DNA from: Fonsecaea monophora
Lineage: Eukaryota; Ascomycota; Eurotiomycetes; Chaetothyriales; Herpotrichiellaceae
Assembly (NCBI RefSeq): GCF_001642475.1
Contig: NW_019173936.1
Span: 310,001-374,000 of the forward strand
Length of the DNA stretch: 64,000 nucleotides
Direction of reading: 5' to 3'
The notes beneath the pieces are model-generated. The model was not told the DNA's origin and did not search any database. It saw only the letters and a program-made list of their open reading frames with translations. Numbering within the stretch: the first letter of the stretch is position 1; every line of letters starts with the position of its first letter. Position numbers and translations under genes: made by a program. Below, piece by piece: positions 20,899 through 33,500 of this stretch.

Positions 20899-21739
20899 GA
20901 TTGGAGGAGACAGTGCAGGTTTAGAGACAGAGGCATCTGGTGAGCTCAGTGATGTGTGTTGAAGTAAGCTTGGGGGTTGTCAGATTCAAACAATGAAGTC
21001 ACTTTCAATACCGAGTACAGAGCCTTGGACGAGGGCGGATTATTGGCAATTCTCCCCATGTATATTCTGGAAATAGGCTGACTAGGTCTGATCTCTGAAT
21101 GCAAGTGTGCTGCACCCACGGGACTTGTTTACCTTCCTCCTTTATATTCAGTTTGAGCGAGATTACTCATTGGCTCATTACTTTACTGTGCTCCCAGCAG
21201 ACGTGCATTAAACCCCTCTCGTCTTGCTCTGCCCCTGTGCTATGGTGACACTGGTGCCGAGATGTTGGTCCTCTAGCGTGCAACTTGGAGGAAGTCGACT
21301 CTGCGCCTTGTAGTGAACTTTGACTCACGGGTTACTCCTCAGACCTTTTGAGACTTGGCCTTTGGAACTGCTGCCGATCGGGTTGCACGTCGAATGCTCG
21401 GTGGCTTCTCAACCATCGCTGCGCACGAGTCTCGTCGGTCAGAAAACGCACCCTCGGCCTTCTCCTACTGCCCGACGCGTTTGCCTTGGAATCTTAAACA
21501 CTCTTGGTGAAGACCAAGCCATGCCCGGACAGACGGTCATGTGTGTAGATGATCCGAGGGACTCAACCCGAATAGGAAACCGAGGACATATCTCCCAAGT
21601 ACCATCGATGGAATAAGTGTCCGAAATCTTGAGGTATGTATAGATAAAGGACATAATAGCAAGTCTTATAGCCACATTGGTGACAGTCTTCACGGTGATT
21701 GTGATTGCGAGTGTGATATAACTAACAAATTCTACCGCT
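20899..21739. other. Intergenic gap in the accessory block
   Basis: An 841-bp gap upstream of the Baeyer-Villiger monooxygenase. Open frames on both strands are short and unsupported. Confidence 0.45.
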
Positions 21740-23682
21740 ATGGCCGTCGCCGTCCAACAATCCGTCAACCCGCAGAGCGCGGCCGCTCTCGAGCATCGCA
21801 GCCTGACAGAGCCTGAGAAGGTCGAATTGGACTTTGAGGCACTCAGACGAAAGTATCAGGAAGAGCGCGACAAGCGACTCCAGAACGGCGGTATCAACCA
21901 GTACACCATCATCCAGCCGGCGAGCAAAGCGGCCGAAAAGTTCCTCGACGACCCGTACGTGCAGCCTGGCTTCACTCGTGATCCGATCCAACTGGACACA
22001 GATGTGATCATCATCGGCGGAGGTTTCGGCGGTCTCATGTGCGCGGTGCGACTCTTGGAGCAAGGCGTCACGAATTTCCGCATTATTGAGAAGGGCGGTG
22101 ATTTCGGCGGTACATGGTATGGTTTCTCCATTTAGTCTCTGTTCTTGTAGCTTGGCTGAACATTGTCAGGTACTGGAACCGATACCCCGGAGCACAGTGT
22201 GACATCGAAGCGTATGTGTACATGCCACTCCTCGAGGAGACCAACTACGTGCCCTCGGAGAAATATACCCATGCGTCCGAGTTGCTCGACCACGCCCACC
22301 GGATCGGAGCCCATTACGGCTTGTACGACAAAACCATCTTTCAAACCGAGACTCTCAAGCTTCAGTGGAACGAGGCGACGACTCGCTGGGACGTCGAAAC
22401 GAACCGAGCGGATATCATCTCTACTCGGTTCATCATCCCCGCAGCAGGACCTCTCCACCGACCAAAGTTGCCGGGTGTCCCAGGCATAGACTCTTTCAAA
22501 GGTCACTTTTTCCACTCATCCCGCTGGGACTATGACTATACCGGAGGCCATAATCGTGGAGACCTATCCAAGTTGGCCGATAAACGAGTTGGGATCATCG
22601 GCACCGGCGCGACGGCGGTACAAATTGTCCCTCACGTCGGCGCAGCAGCTAAGCAGCTTTATGTCTTTCAGCGCACCCCATCCAGTATCGACGTCCGAAA
22701 CAATCGTCCGACGGACCCCGAGTGGGCGAGGTCGCTCCCCAAAGGATGGCACCAAGCGCGAATGGACAACTTCGACACCGTCATTGCTGGCGGTTACGTC
22801 GAGGAAGACCTGGTCGCCGACGGATGGACGGACATCTTGAGAAACCTCTGGCCTCGCAAAAGCGACAATGAATCCGCCACCGTGGACCCGGCTCAGATCG
22901 CCGCCAAGATGCAACTGGCCGACTACCGGAAAATGGAGTCCATCCGCGCCCGCGTCGACAGTATCGTGGAGGACAAGCAGACGGCCGAAGCCCTCAAGCC
23001 GTGGTACAACCAGATGTGCAAGAGGCCGTGCTTTCACGACCAGTACCTCCAGACGTTCAACCGGCCGAATGTGAAGCTGGTTGACACGAAGGGCAAAGGC
23101 ATCGACAAAATCACGCCCGAGGGCGTCATGGCGAACGGCATCGTCTATGAGATTGACTGTCTGATCTATGCGACGGGGTTTGAATTGGCGACCGATTGGG
23201 CCCAGCGGACCGGAATGGAGATCTACGGGCGAGACGGGATCACGACGACCGAGAAGTGGAAGGACGGATTCCAGACGTTCCACGGCTGGACCAGTCGCGG
23301 GTTCCCCAACTGCTTCTTCGTCAACAGCGTCCAGGCGGCCGTGTCGCCAAACTTCCTCCACGCCACCGCCGAGCAAGCGAGACACTTCGCCTACGTTGTT
23401 CGACGCGCCTGTGAGAGGAACGTCCGCACCCTCGAGCCCACCGCCGAGGCCGAGAACGCGTGGGTCCAGCTCTGCGTCGAGCTGGCGGAACCGCGCCGGA
23501 AGTTTCTCGAGGACTGTACCCCCGGCTACTACAACAACGAAGGCGACTTTGACGACCTGAAGACTCGGAGGAACGTCATCTATGGAGGTGGCTCGCCGGC
23601 GTTCTTTGAGCTGACCAGGAAGTGGAGAGCTGACGACCGCTTCGAGGGGTTGGAGGTGACCTATCTTGAGGAGGAAAAGTGA
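21740..23682 (+). CDS. Flavin-dependent Baeyer-Villiger monooxygenase
   Basis: Two exons (21740-22116, 22170-23682) splice to 629 aa. The enzyme inserts oxygen next to a ketone using FAD and NADPH. The FAD-binding Rossmann motif is GGGFGG at 93-98, followed by GGDFGGTWYWNRYPGAQCD across the splice junction. The BVMO fingerprint FKGHFFHSSRW occupies 235-245, matching F-x-G-x-x-x-H-x-x-x-W. The NADPH Rossmann motif is GIIGTGATAVQ. A C-terminal segment with SPNFLHATAEQARHFAYVV is typical of cycloalkanone/steroid-type BVMOs. The roughly 85-residue N-terminal extension also occurs in this subgroup. The 53-bp intron splits a Trp codon. Together with the SDR this suggests an alcohol, ketone, ester or lactone route. 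Confidence 0.94.
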
Positions 23683-24446
23683 TGGACATAGCTATAGAAA
23701 GTAGAAGTCCAGCAAGTTGAAAAATGCGTTGACGAATTACCGAGTAAGGTGATGAAGTCAAGTCCATGGATAGTTGATGTGACTTTAGCATTGAAGAGTG
23801 TAGACCGGAAATATGTTGATAAACTGCTCCACAAAGTCCTTTTTCGGCTTAGCGCTAACTGTACATTGATACCTGATTGGCCCACTGCAGGCCACAGCCC
23901 TTCCCCCGTCATGCCCCGCTCAGCTCGTCTACTCCGCATGGCATTTCTTCGATTCACGCTTAATAAATCCTCAGTGATTTACATCAAAGCCCATCTGAGA
24001 GATCACTACCAAGTTCGAACGCGTCGTGAGATAGCCGTCTATGTTCTTTCCTGATCTGGCGCTTGCCGAGGGATTGCAGCTTCAAGTACCAATGATCGAC
24101 CCAAACCGGTCCCCCATGACCGAGGGAGCCCAGATCCCCATTAGGATACCGGCCAGCCTCGCCTGTCGGGCCGCTATAGTGCCAGTCGGCTACCCATTGT
24201 CTTCTCGCCAGTTACCGATTGATACACACGCTTCCCCGGCTTCTCCGCTTTTCTGGAGAGCATCTTTGGGGATATCACAAAGCGGGTACTGCACCTATAT
24301 AGCGAAATAGAAGAAACTCATAAAGACATGGCATGTCTTCCCCCCAAACTTCGAGAGTCAACAAACCTCCTGGTTGACCTACAAGCCTATATTGGCATAC
24401 AAGCACAGTCCTTCCAGTCTCTACGAAATCAGAGTCCACTTCAACC
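23683..24446. other. Intergenic gap in the accessory block
   Basis: A 764-bp gap between the BVMO and the transporter. No gene recognised. Confidence 0.45.
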
Positions 24447-26355
24447 ATGAACGACTATGGCCTTTTGTGCATCATCTACCTCACCTTCGGGGCCTTCTTC
24501 TACGGCTATGACTCCGGCCTGACGACGTCCGTCATTGGATACCCTCGTGTGCGTCGCCTCTCTTTCGAGGACTTTTTCCCTCTCTTGATGCGACGGTCAA
24601 TGTTCTCCAGCTGACAAAGGTCTTTGGCATTGGTGGTTTCCAGTTCATCACCTATTTTGGCTTCGACGCCACCCTCCTCGGCGTTCTCGGGTCCATCTAC
24701 TATGCTGGCCTCTTCCTGGGCGGGCTGGCCATGCTCTACGTGCCCAACAAGATCGGAAGACTCCGGACCATCATCGTGGCGAGCGTGATCGCGCTGGGCG
24801 GGAATGCCATGCAGGCGGGCGCGCAGAGTCTTCCCGTGTTGTTGGTCGGGCGTGGCATCGGCGGATTTGCCGGAGGGCTAGTCTATGCTGTCTGCCCTAC
24901 GTATGGTTCGTCCACCTCGCACCGCATCTTCTCTCATGGATCTCCCCATTGAATCCTTTTTTTGGACTGTCTTGAATCGCTCACTTATGTGGTCTAACAG
25001 CATCCGAGATTGCTCCACCGCACGTTCGAGGACGGATTGGTGGCTTATACGCGTACGTTTTTGACGATCTCTGAGAAGAAAATTGCAGAGAACAGAAAGC
25101 TGATACAGCGGACAATTGCAGAATTAATATCTCCCTAGCATATGCCATTACAGAATGGATGGTAAATTCCGACCTCATCAGATGATCCCCACCTTTCCTA
25201 ATATCTGCTGTCTCTTTAGGGTCTTGGATTCTCATACATCGAGAGCGACGCGGCCTGGCGCGTATTTTTCGGGCTCCAGGTCCTCCCGCCGCTGATCATG
25301 CTCATCGGAGCCATCTGGATGCCCGAGAGTCCGCGGTGGCTGATCATGAAGGGCCGGGACGAGGAGGCGCTCGTGATCCTGCGGCGGATGCACCAGACGT
25401 CGGACGACGACACCTTCTTCATGGGCGAGTTCAACCAGATCCGCGCGCAGCTGCGGCTCGAGGCCGAGCAGAAGGTCAACCCGCTGACGGTCCTCAAGCG
25501 GCCGTCGTACCGCAAGAGGCTGTACATCGCCTTCATCCTCGTGACGGGCCAGCAGTTGACGGGCGTCATCCCGCTCCAGAACTACCAGGTCATCGTGTAC
25601 GGCAGCCTCGGCGTCGGGGGGAAACTGCCCCTGGTGCTCGTGGGCATCTGGGGCACCGTGGGCGTCTGCTCCAACATCCCCGGCGCGTGGTACTTTGACC
25701 GCTGGGGCCGGCGGCGAGTCATGCTGATCTCGTTGGCCATCATCATCCCTTCGTCGATCCTCCTCTCGGCCTTCTGGGCCAGCTTCGAAAACAGCGACAA
25801 CCTCAACAAGACGTACGGGATTTTGGCCGTCGTCGCCATGTTCCTCTTCCTCGTCGGCTACTCTGTCATCTTCAACAGCTTCACATTCACCTACATCCCG
25901 GAGATCCTGCCGACGCCCGTCCGCGCGGCCCTCGGGGGTTTCATCACCGCCTGGGGCAGCGCCTTTGTCATCCTCCTCGTCCAGGTCACGCCCATGGCCA
26001 TCGAGCACATCAGCTGGAAGTACTTTATGATCTTTGTCATCTGCACGGCCATCTTCGCCGTGGTCTTTTACTTGTAGTAAGTGTTTCTTTGACCTAGAAT
26101 CTCTCCTTTCTTCCATTCTGGAGTCGCGAATACTTTAGTCACACACAGCAACCTCCTCGCCATGAGCTAACAGTTCACCTCAACAGCTTCCCCGAAACGG
26201 CCAACAAGACGCTCGAAGAAGTCGAGGAGCTGTTTGGAGATCCCGTGGCGATTCACATCGAGGACGCGGCAAGGCAAGCGGAGCTGGACCCGGTCGCGTA
26301 CTTGAAGGACCACGAGAAGCATACGGCCGTTGAGAAGGTCGACGGAATACCTTGA
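24447..26355 (+). CDS. MFS sugar-porter-family transporter
   Basis: Six exons (24447-24548, 24611-24905, 25001-25052, 25122-25161, 25220-26076, 26187-26355) splice to 504 aa with all phases consistent. Signatures include GAFFYGYDSGLTTSVIGYP in helix 1, GRGIGGFAGG, SEIAPPHVRGRIGGLYA, PESPRWL, QQLTGVIPLQNY in helix 7, RWGRRRVMLIS and the terminal FPETANKTLEEVEELFG. For the first intron I chose the acceptor at 24610, because it adds LTK and restores the family spacing; 24619 is also in frame. Coding GC is very high in exon 5. As the last metabolic gene of the block it may import the pathway substrate. Substrate unknown. Confidence 0.9.
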
Positions 26356-28074
26356 GACCGACCCCCCTTTCAGGCTTCCCGCACTGATTCCAAGACACCA
26401 AGCTACTGCCAGCCATTCCGGATCCGTTTTGCGAAGATACATACATTCTTAAAGTGGCCCTCGTATTGTGCTTGGAATTCAAATGAGACCGGCGGTTAAA
26501 TGATTTGAGAGAGGGAGAGGGAAACAAGCCGCGTCTGAGTGGTATATGACGCGTTCGGCGGGCAAGGGTACCAGGTCAGATAACTGTTTCGCCCGTCATT
26601 TCTGGACCGGTTCGAGAAAAAACGTTATATACTTTCCAGTTATACGCGAGAAAAGTGAACCCAAAAAAAAAGTGAAGCAGGATACAGCCCCAGAAAACTA
26701 GTCTTTTGTGAAACCTCCTCTGATATGCAATGCGTGTCTAGTGCATCTGTTCGGTCGGTTCATTACTCGGTACATACATAACCCTTACCCTAGGCACCCC
26801 AGGTACCTACCTACCTCATCCACATCTACTGCGTACCATGCGTACTAGCACCAACCTTGCACGTTACTTGGTCCTCGGTACTTATTTCCTCGTACCTACA
26901 TCATGTTTGTACATACGTACCCGCCTACCGAGTTGGCGCCTTCCAACTCCTACCCTTTTAGGCTAGTTAGGACTTCCCGATCCGGCAGCAGATTTTTCAA
27001 ATATTATTATTAATAATCAGCAGGATCCCAAAGTTCTGCATGGGAGGTAGGGACAGTAGTAGACCCTGCATCATTTGGGGCGCGTTGAGGAGGGGTGCCG
27101 GATTCCGAATTCTAGTGTACAAGAGAGCCCGAGCATATGTACTCGGTATGTATTATCATTACTTGGAGATATGTAAAGTAAAGTGTGTCTCAGCTAGAGA
27201 AGATAATGTTGGGTTGGTAGACAGGTCAAATATCCTGTGTGGTTTGCTGCGTCGTTCAATGTCCAAGGATACATATATATATATGCATAGAAAAAAGGAA
27301 ATGCATTCCCTGTTCTTGCTGGAGAGTGCCGAGAACTCGTAGCACAACCTGAAAGATGATCTGTGTCGGATATACGGTGCAGACACAGTGCCGTCCGTTT
27401 CATTCTTAAAACCACCATCATCACGAGGCACCAAGGCTCCAGTCAAGTCGCCTTTTCCCCTTTCGCGTCCCGCTCTGCGATCAGCTCTGGTGGCTGTTCC
27501 ATGCACACTTATCTAAGCACACAGATTGAGTCGCCAGTTGTGCCAGTGGTGTAATTGACCCATTCGTCTGAATGGCTTTCGTCCAAGCGAGCTTTCTTGG
27601 CCCCGTCTCGGCCGTTTTCTCGAATTCCCCCAATGACACCCCATGTCCTGCGCCCTCCTTACATAAGACAGGTGAACCCTTTTACCGACCACGGAATAGT
27701 AAGGTTGTCAGCTCGAAGCTTGGGAGGGTTTGGTGGCGGGCCTTTTCCCCGCCGCCGACGAGGGCGTCCCGTTCATACTCGCATGGCTAGAAAGGAAGGG
27801 AATCTGCACTACTCCTCCCAGCACCATTGTGGTCTTAGCGTGCCTTGTATTCCCGCGTCTGCTGTTTGACCCTCCAAAAAACCTTGTTTGGGATTCGGCA
27901 GGGCTGACCAGAACGAGCGGGACGGGCCAAGGTTGTGCAGCAGGGTATATATGGGCTTGAACATTTGGCCTCGAGGGAGGAGAGGGGTAAAGGGATGGAA
28001 GAGTGATGAAATAGAAACTACTTCCTCAGACTCCTCAATTCGATCGATCCCTTTCATATCCAAGTCACAAAGTC
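26356..28074. other. 1.7-kb intergenic stretch with degenerate TACC/GTAC-rich repeats
   Basis: This is the longest gene-free region. From about 26755 to 26935 it is dense in short degenerate words such as TACCTACC, GGTAC and GTACATA. An AT run lies at 27273-27284. I find no transposon coding sequence, terminal repeat or RNA gene. Confidence 0.5.
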
Positions 28075-29990
28075 ATGGTAGAAATCCAGTTCCTCCTCGT
28101 AAAGCCCGCGCCGGGCACAGAATCTCGTCGCGCCCGCGAGTTGCGAAACTCAGCCGCACGATCGCACGCCGCGCGCATCACCCACAACAGAGCCAGACAG
28201 AAGAAGAGAGATGTCCGCGAAGGGGAAGTCGATGAGGGAGAGACCTTCGATTGCAGTTGTTGTCACCGTGTATCGCCCATAACGACAACTGACAGCAATG
28301 CTTTATCGCGCTGGATCGAAACACACGGCGGCGGCGCTATATCTCGCCGTTCATTCGTGCGGGATCCAGACCACAATGCGGTCTCCCACAGGCGCTTTTC
28401 TCTCGCGGGCGGGGCCCAAGACCAGAATTTCTTGGGCATGATTGTTGGACAGGGTAAAAAGGACCCCTTCGCTTCGTACGAGGGCAGTCAACTCCCGTGT
28501 CGAATGCTTGAAGTTCTTGAGCATGGTGAGTAAACTCGCGAATGCTATTCACACAGCCAGTACGACCTCACAACACCTCCGCACTGAGGTTATCAACTAG
28601 GAGCGCTTTTAGGACTGCTGTACTGACTAGCCCCCAACACAGCCTACGAAGTTGTCTGGCCAAAGATGGTCCAGGCCGAGGACACGCAGCTAGCGGTAAC
28701 GAAGAAATCCTGGAGACAAGCCGCGGTGCAATATCCATTTCTTTTCCACTGCCAGGTCATGGGCGCTGCTGGGGCGGCATTGAGCCTCTGCCAGGATGAA
28801 GGGGTAGCCAAGTATCTCTCCCTCAAGCGACTGGAGCACCAGATGACGGCTATCAAGCTCATCCGGGAAGAGCTCCAGCTGATCAACAGTGGGATGTCGG
28901 AGCCGTCAGATGAGCTGGTCATGGCAATCCTGAATCTCGTCACCTCGTCAGGGGATGTCAACGAGTCACCCGGAGAGGAGGTACATCCAAAGTCGCCGCT
29001 CGCACAGGCCCAACCTGTTGGAAGGGTCAAGTTGAACGATACGCATCTTCAAGCCGTACATATGCTCATTCGACGCAAAGGAGGACTGCGGGGGCTGAGT
29101 TCATAGTAAGTCTCTCAAAAAGTCACCCACTACCGGAGATGGGAAATCCAAATATCCACGTTTGGTTTTGCACCCTTCGAACACTAATGGAAAATAGTGC
29201 TCTGGCCTACATGATCGAGGTGTAAGTATTCGAGAGACCATCCGGACTCGCATTTGGTTGACGATGGGTTAGTGTCGACATCTATGTGGCTGCCCTGAGG
29301 ACCAGCCGTCCGCTTTACCCTTGGATCCACGGACCCCAGGATCTGGTCGCCAAGGGTAAGTGGACTCCAGATCAGCATGCGGAGGGGCTCTCAAAGGTCC
29401 TGGGTTCAGGGTTGGCGGTGCTGGCGGCCGTCGACGTCAGAATACATCGGCTGTACCTCGAAGTCTGTAAGATCACCATAGCCCTAGACCAGTATCACCG
29501 AGGCGCGGAAGGTCGACCCTCCTTAGCCGATCTCGTGGACGCGAGGAACAAGACCCAGCACGGCTTCTCGAGTCTGACTCCGGCAAAAGAGACCGACACG
29601 GGCGCCTTCGAAGTCCTTTACGAGATCTGTAGACTTGCGGGTTTGATTTTCTGCGAGATGGTGATCCTGCCTCTCCCCTACAATAGCGGCGTCAAGCCTC
29701 GCCTCTCCCGTCAACTTCGTACCGCCTTGGAGACTCCTAGTCTGCGCCCCCTGTGGAAATCGACCAGCCACGGAGAACTGGTGATGTGGGTTGTCTTCAT
29801 GGGAACAATCGGGGCCACATTCACCAAGTCTCGGGCATGGTATTTGCAGCAACTGCGAGGCTTGGTCGACGATCGGCAGTTGGATTGGGACGGATTCAAA
29901 ACGCTCATGGAGAGATTCCTCTGGTGGGATTTTGTGTTTGAGGTCCCTGCCGCCAGGATGTGGAGGGAAATGAATGCAACGAAATTGTGA
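28075..29990 (+). CDS. Fungal-specific transcription-factor-domain-like protein (tachykinin-family/DUF3468 type), possible regulator
   Basis: Four exons (28075-28525, 28643-29105, 29198-29221, 29273-29990) splice to 551 aa; exon 3 is only 24 nt. The start IQFLLVKPAPGTES followed by an Arg/Lys-rich segment (SHAARITHNRARQKKR) is the pattern of fungal proteins that have a basic N-terminus and a fungal_trans_2-like C-terminal half but no Zn2Cys6 finger. The C-terminal half is helical, with segments such as EDTQLAVTKKSWRQAAVQYP, VHMLIRRKGGLRGLSS and RSAWYLQQL-like ends. Whether it binds DNA is unknown. Its position after the transporter suggests a regulator of the + strand block. Assignment is by overall pattern only. 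Confidence 0.6.
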
Positions 29991-30564
29991 ATGGAGCGTC
30001 TGACGCTTTACTTAACTGCATTCGAGCCGGAGACTGCGCTACGGACTGAGGATTCGGACATCAAAATGGGATGAAATGACACCTGGGAGAACCTGGAAGG
30101 TTGCGGTTTACTTTGGTTCGTTTGGAATGTATAACAGTGAACATCAATAAAGGCGTCTCGAGGAACAAACACATTCGAATTGTCAAATGCCCAATAATGT
30201 CTGTCTACTCCCGCAACGAGGAATGCCATGGTCAAGAAGAACAGTTCTTGGTTTCCTAGTTTCCTGCTAGAATGACAACAAGCACGCAGTAAAGGTAAGA
30301 TTCACCTATTCTGCCTCCCTGTACAGAGTACCATTGTATTGATATACTCGAACGCTCAGCTTCCTTCTTGGTATGCCCACTTGTGCAAAACGAGAATAGT
30401 AACACATCATCCAGACGTGAAAGATCCAAAAGTCATAGCAAATAAAATGTCATGAAAATCGTCCATCCAAGGCGCCCCTTTGACACAGTCAGTCACTTCA
30501 TTCCCATTACTATTAACATGCTGATCACCGAAATTGTCCTGGTGGTCCACTGGTCGTCACACCC
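29991..30564. other. Convergent 3' intergenic region
   Basis: A 574-bp gap between the stop of the putative regulator (+) and the stop of SMC4 (-). It should contain both 3' ends. No gene seen. Confidence 0.45.
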
Positions 30565-33500
30565 TCATTGGGCGGCTTGCCCCTGTCTTCGGCTTCCTAT
30601 AGCCAAATAGTCTCTATTTTCCACTGTGACGCTCTTCGTCATGTGGTTTACCTTGTAGATGCCCACTAGGCGTTCCGCGAGCTCGAACATGTTGTTTCGC
30701 AAGGAGATGACGATAAACTGTGCGTTTTTGGTTCGCTCTTTGATGTAGCCTGCCACGATCGACACCTGCGAGATTATAAGTCAGCATTCGAGACACCCAT
30801 CAGTAAGCAAGCCGGGTATGTAACTTACGTTTCTGAAATCCAGCGCCGCATCAATCTCGTCCATCACGTACAACGGAGTCGGCCGGTACACATGTAGTGC
30901 AAATACCAGGGCGAGTGAACTCAATGTCTTTTCGCCACCAGACAAATTACCAATGTTCTTCCAGCTTTTCTTGGGAGGCATGACAGAAAACAGGATGCCT
31001 TCGGAAAATGGATCAAGACTGTCTACCAGTTCGAGCTCGGCATTGCCTCCGAGCGTGATGAGCTGGTACATAGACTTCAGATGCGAAGAGATGGTGGTGA
31101 AGCCTGTCATGAACTGGGTAAGGCGGAGGTTGCGAAGATCAGTCAGTCGTGTTTTGGCCGCATCCCTAGTCTTCACCGCACTCTTGAGATCACTTGTTCG
31201 GGAAGCCACTTCTTGACATCGACGCCGATATTCAGCGATAACGCTCAAATCAATGCTTGAAGCATTAGAAACCTTCTCTTCGAGAGCCGCAATTGAGGCG
31301 ACAAGATGGTCTTTGTTTTTGTCAAGGAGCTCATCGCGAGTGAATATCTGCAGCTGCCTGCTTGCCGGGGTAGGAGGGGCATTTTGCTCCTCCTCATGTG
31401 GTTCTTCATCAACGTCCATGGCGTCCGGATCTGCTTCAGGAGGTGCGTCCGGCATGTCCTCTTCATCCGCCGGCCTCTCAAGCCTTTGCTGGTCTCGATC
31501 TGGGGATATCGCTTCTAGGTCGGTGGTATCGTGTAACGTTAGTTTGGACAACTTTTCTGTCCAGTAACGATTCTTCTTTTGATTGTCTGCCAGGACCTTG
31601 TTGTTTTCTTCAAGCTTATTTTTCATCTCGATTTCAACAGCTCTCGTCGAGTTCAATTCGGCTGTTTGCGCATCAAGATTCTTCTTCAAATCTCCAAGTT
31701 CGTCCTTCATCCTGGTCTGTTGTTCTTCAGCTTGATCCACCTGGCCTCGCAGCTCCGCAGCAGCAGACTTGTGTTTCTCGATATCTTGTTCCAGCTGTTC
31801 AAGATCTTTCGATAGAGATTCAAGTTCCTTCTCTGCGTCCAATTTGGTCTTTTCGTTCTTGGTCTTGAGCTTCTCGTTCTTCGTCTTGGCCACTTCCGCG
31901 TTGGAGATGTCGTCATTTAACATGTCAATTCTTTCTTTAAGGCCATCGACTCGAGCCTTCTGAGTTCGGAGCTGAATGCCACCAACCTCCATGATCCTGT
32001 CCTGCAGAGCCTGGATCTCCGCCTCCACACTGGCCGTCTCGGAGTGTAATTGTTCAAGCTCCCTGTTCATCGACTCAATGCGCGTTTGGAGACGGATGAT
32101 CTGAGTGTCGTCGACTGAAGTACTAGCCAACTCGGTGAGGAGATCTTGGATTCGTCTTTGTGCGTCTGCAATATTCCTGGTGCAGGTCTCTACTTCGAGA
32201 TTCGTCTTCTGAATAGCGGTTTCCAGACGCGGAATCTCTTCTTGCTTCTCTCTGAGGCTTGCCTCGAGTTCCCTTTGTCTCGTCTGAAAAGCCTCGAACT
32301 GCTTCTCTAGTTGGTCTCTTTCGTTTTCAAGCTTCTGAACCTGCTCTTTGGTGGTATCTGAAGACAACTTAGATGACATGGCACCACGTGCAACACGAGT
32401 TCCACCACCACTCATAGTCCCGGAGACGTCGATCAATTGACCATCAAGAGTGACGACCCGCCATCGTTTGGCACCGTAAGCAATTCGATTTGCCTGTTCG
32501 AGATCTTGTGCAACAAGCGTATTCTGCATGACGCTGTAGAAGGCTGGGGCAAAACGTTCATGCTTGGGCTTGATGAGGTCAAAGAGTCGAGGTACGTTCT
32601 CGGGAGTTTTTATAGGAGACAGATCGCGCTGAGCAAGTTTGTCGAGAAGAATGAAGTTTGCTCGTCCCAAGTTGTTCTTCCGGAGATATTCGATACACAA
32701 CTGGCCGACTTCGACATTGTCAACAACCATGTTCTCCAATGAGGGACAGGCTGTGGAAATGGCAACGTCGAACTTTTCATCGATCGTACCTAGATTGCCG
32801 AGGCGACCGTGGAAGCCATCGATGCGACCTGAATCCCTGAGCCGTAACAAGCCCTTGAGCACATTGCTTTGATTCTGGCTGGTTGCGAGACTAGCACGTG
32901 CCTCATCAGCCTTTTGCCGTGCCGACGATATCTGTGATCGAACCTCGGGCTCACTAGCGGCGAGCTTCTGTAGAGCATCTTGGATTTTCCTAATATCCTT
33001 CTCCAATCGGGCTTTTTCGTATTTTCGTTGCTCAATTTCTTCGAGCTTCGTGGTCTTGTTCGCCTCAATGCTCGCAACTCTTTCATTGGCTTGGTCTATT
33101 GATTTTTGACCGCTGTTAGCTTTCTCTTGGAGGATGTCGAGTTCGGATTGTGCAACAGCGATAGCAGACTGTTTTTGGTTGATTTTGGCATTCCACGGCT
33201 CCAACGACTTTTGCTTCACGGCAATCTGATCAGACAAGCCTTGGGTCTTCCCCTTGAGATCATCCCTGATGGCAGCTAGCTTTTTCTCTTCTTGCTCCAT
33301 CTCCTTCTCAAGTTCGAGAACCTCTGCACCTTTTCGTTGGACATCACCCGTGTGTCTTTCGACAAGACTTTGGGCTTCAGATGCAGCCAAGCGACTGGAA
33401 GTAGCGGTCTTCTCTGCTTTCTTCTGTTTGCCCCCAATAAATTTGCGCTTTTCATCAAACTTGACACCCTCCTTGTCAAGTTTAGCTAATTCTTTGTTCA

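Noticed and set aside
22564..23385. 273-codon minus-strand frame opposite the Baeyer-Villiger monooxygenase
   Set aside because: Mirror of a GC3-biased real exon; no domain recognised.
25232..26116. 294-codon open frame on the minus strand opposite the MFS transporter
   Set aside because: It is antisense to a well-supported exon with very high GC at third positions, which removes stops on the other strand. Its composition (runs of Asp, Glu, Arg, Gly) is not protein-like.
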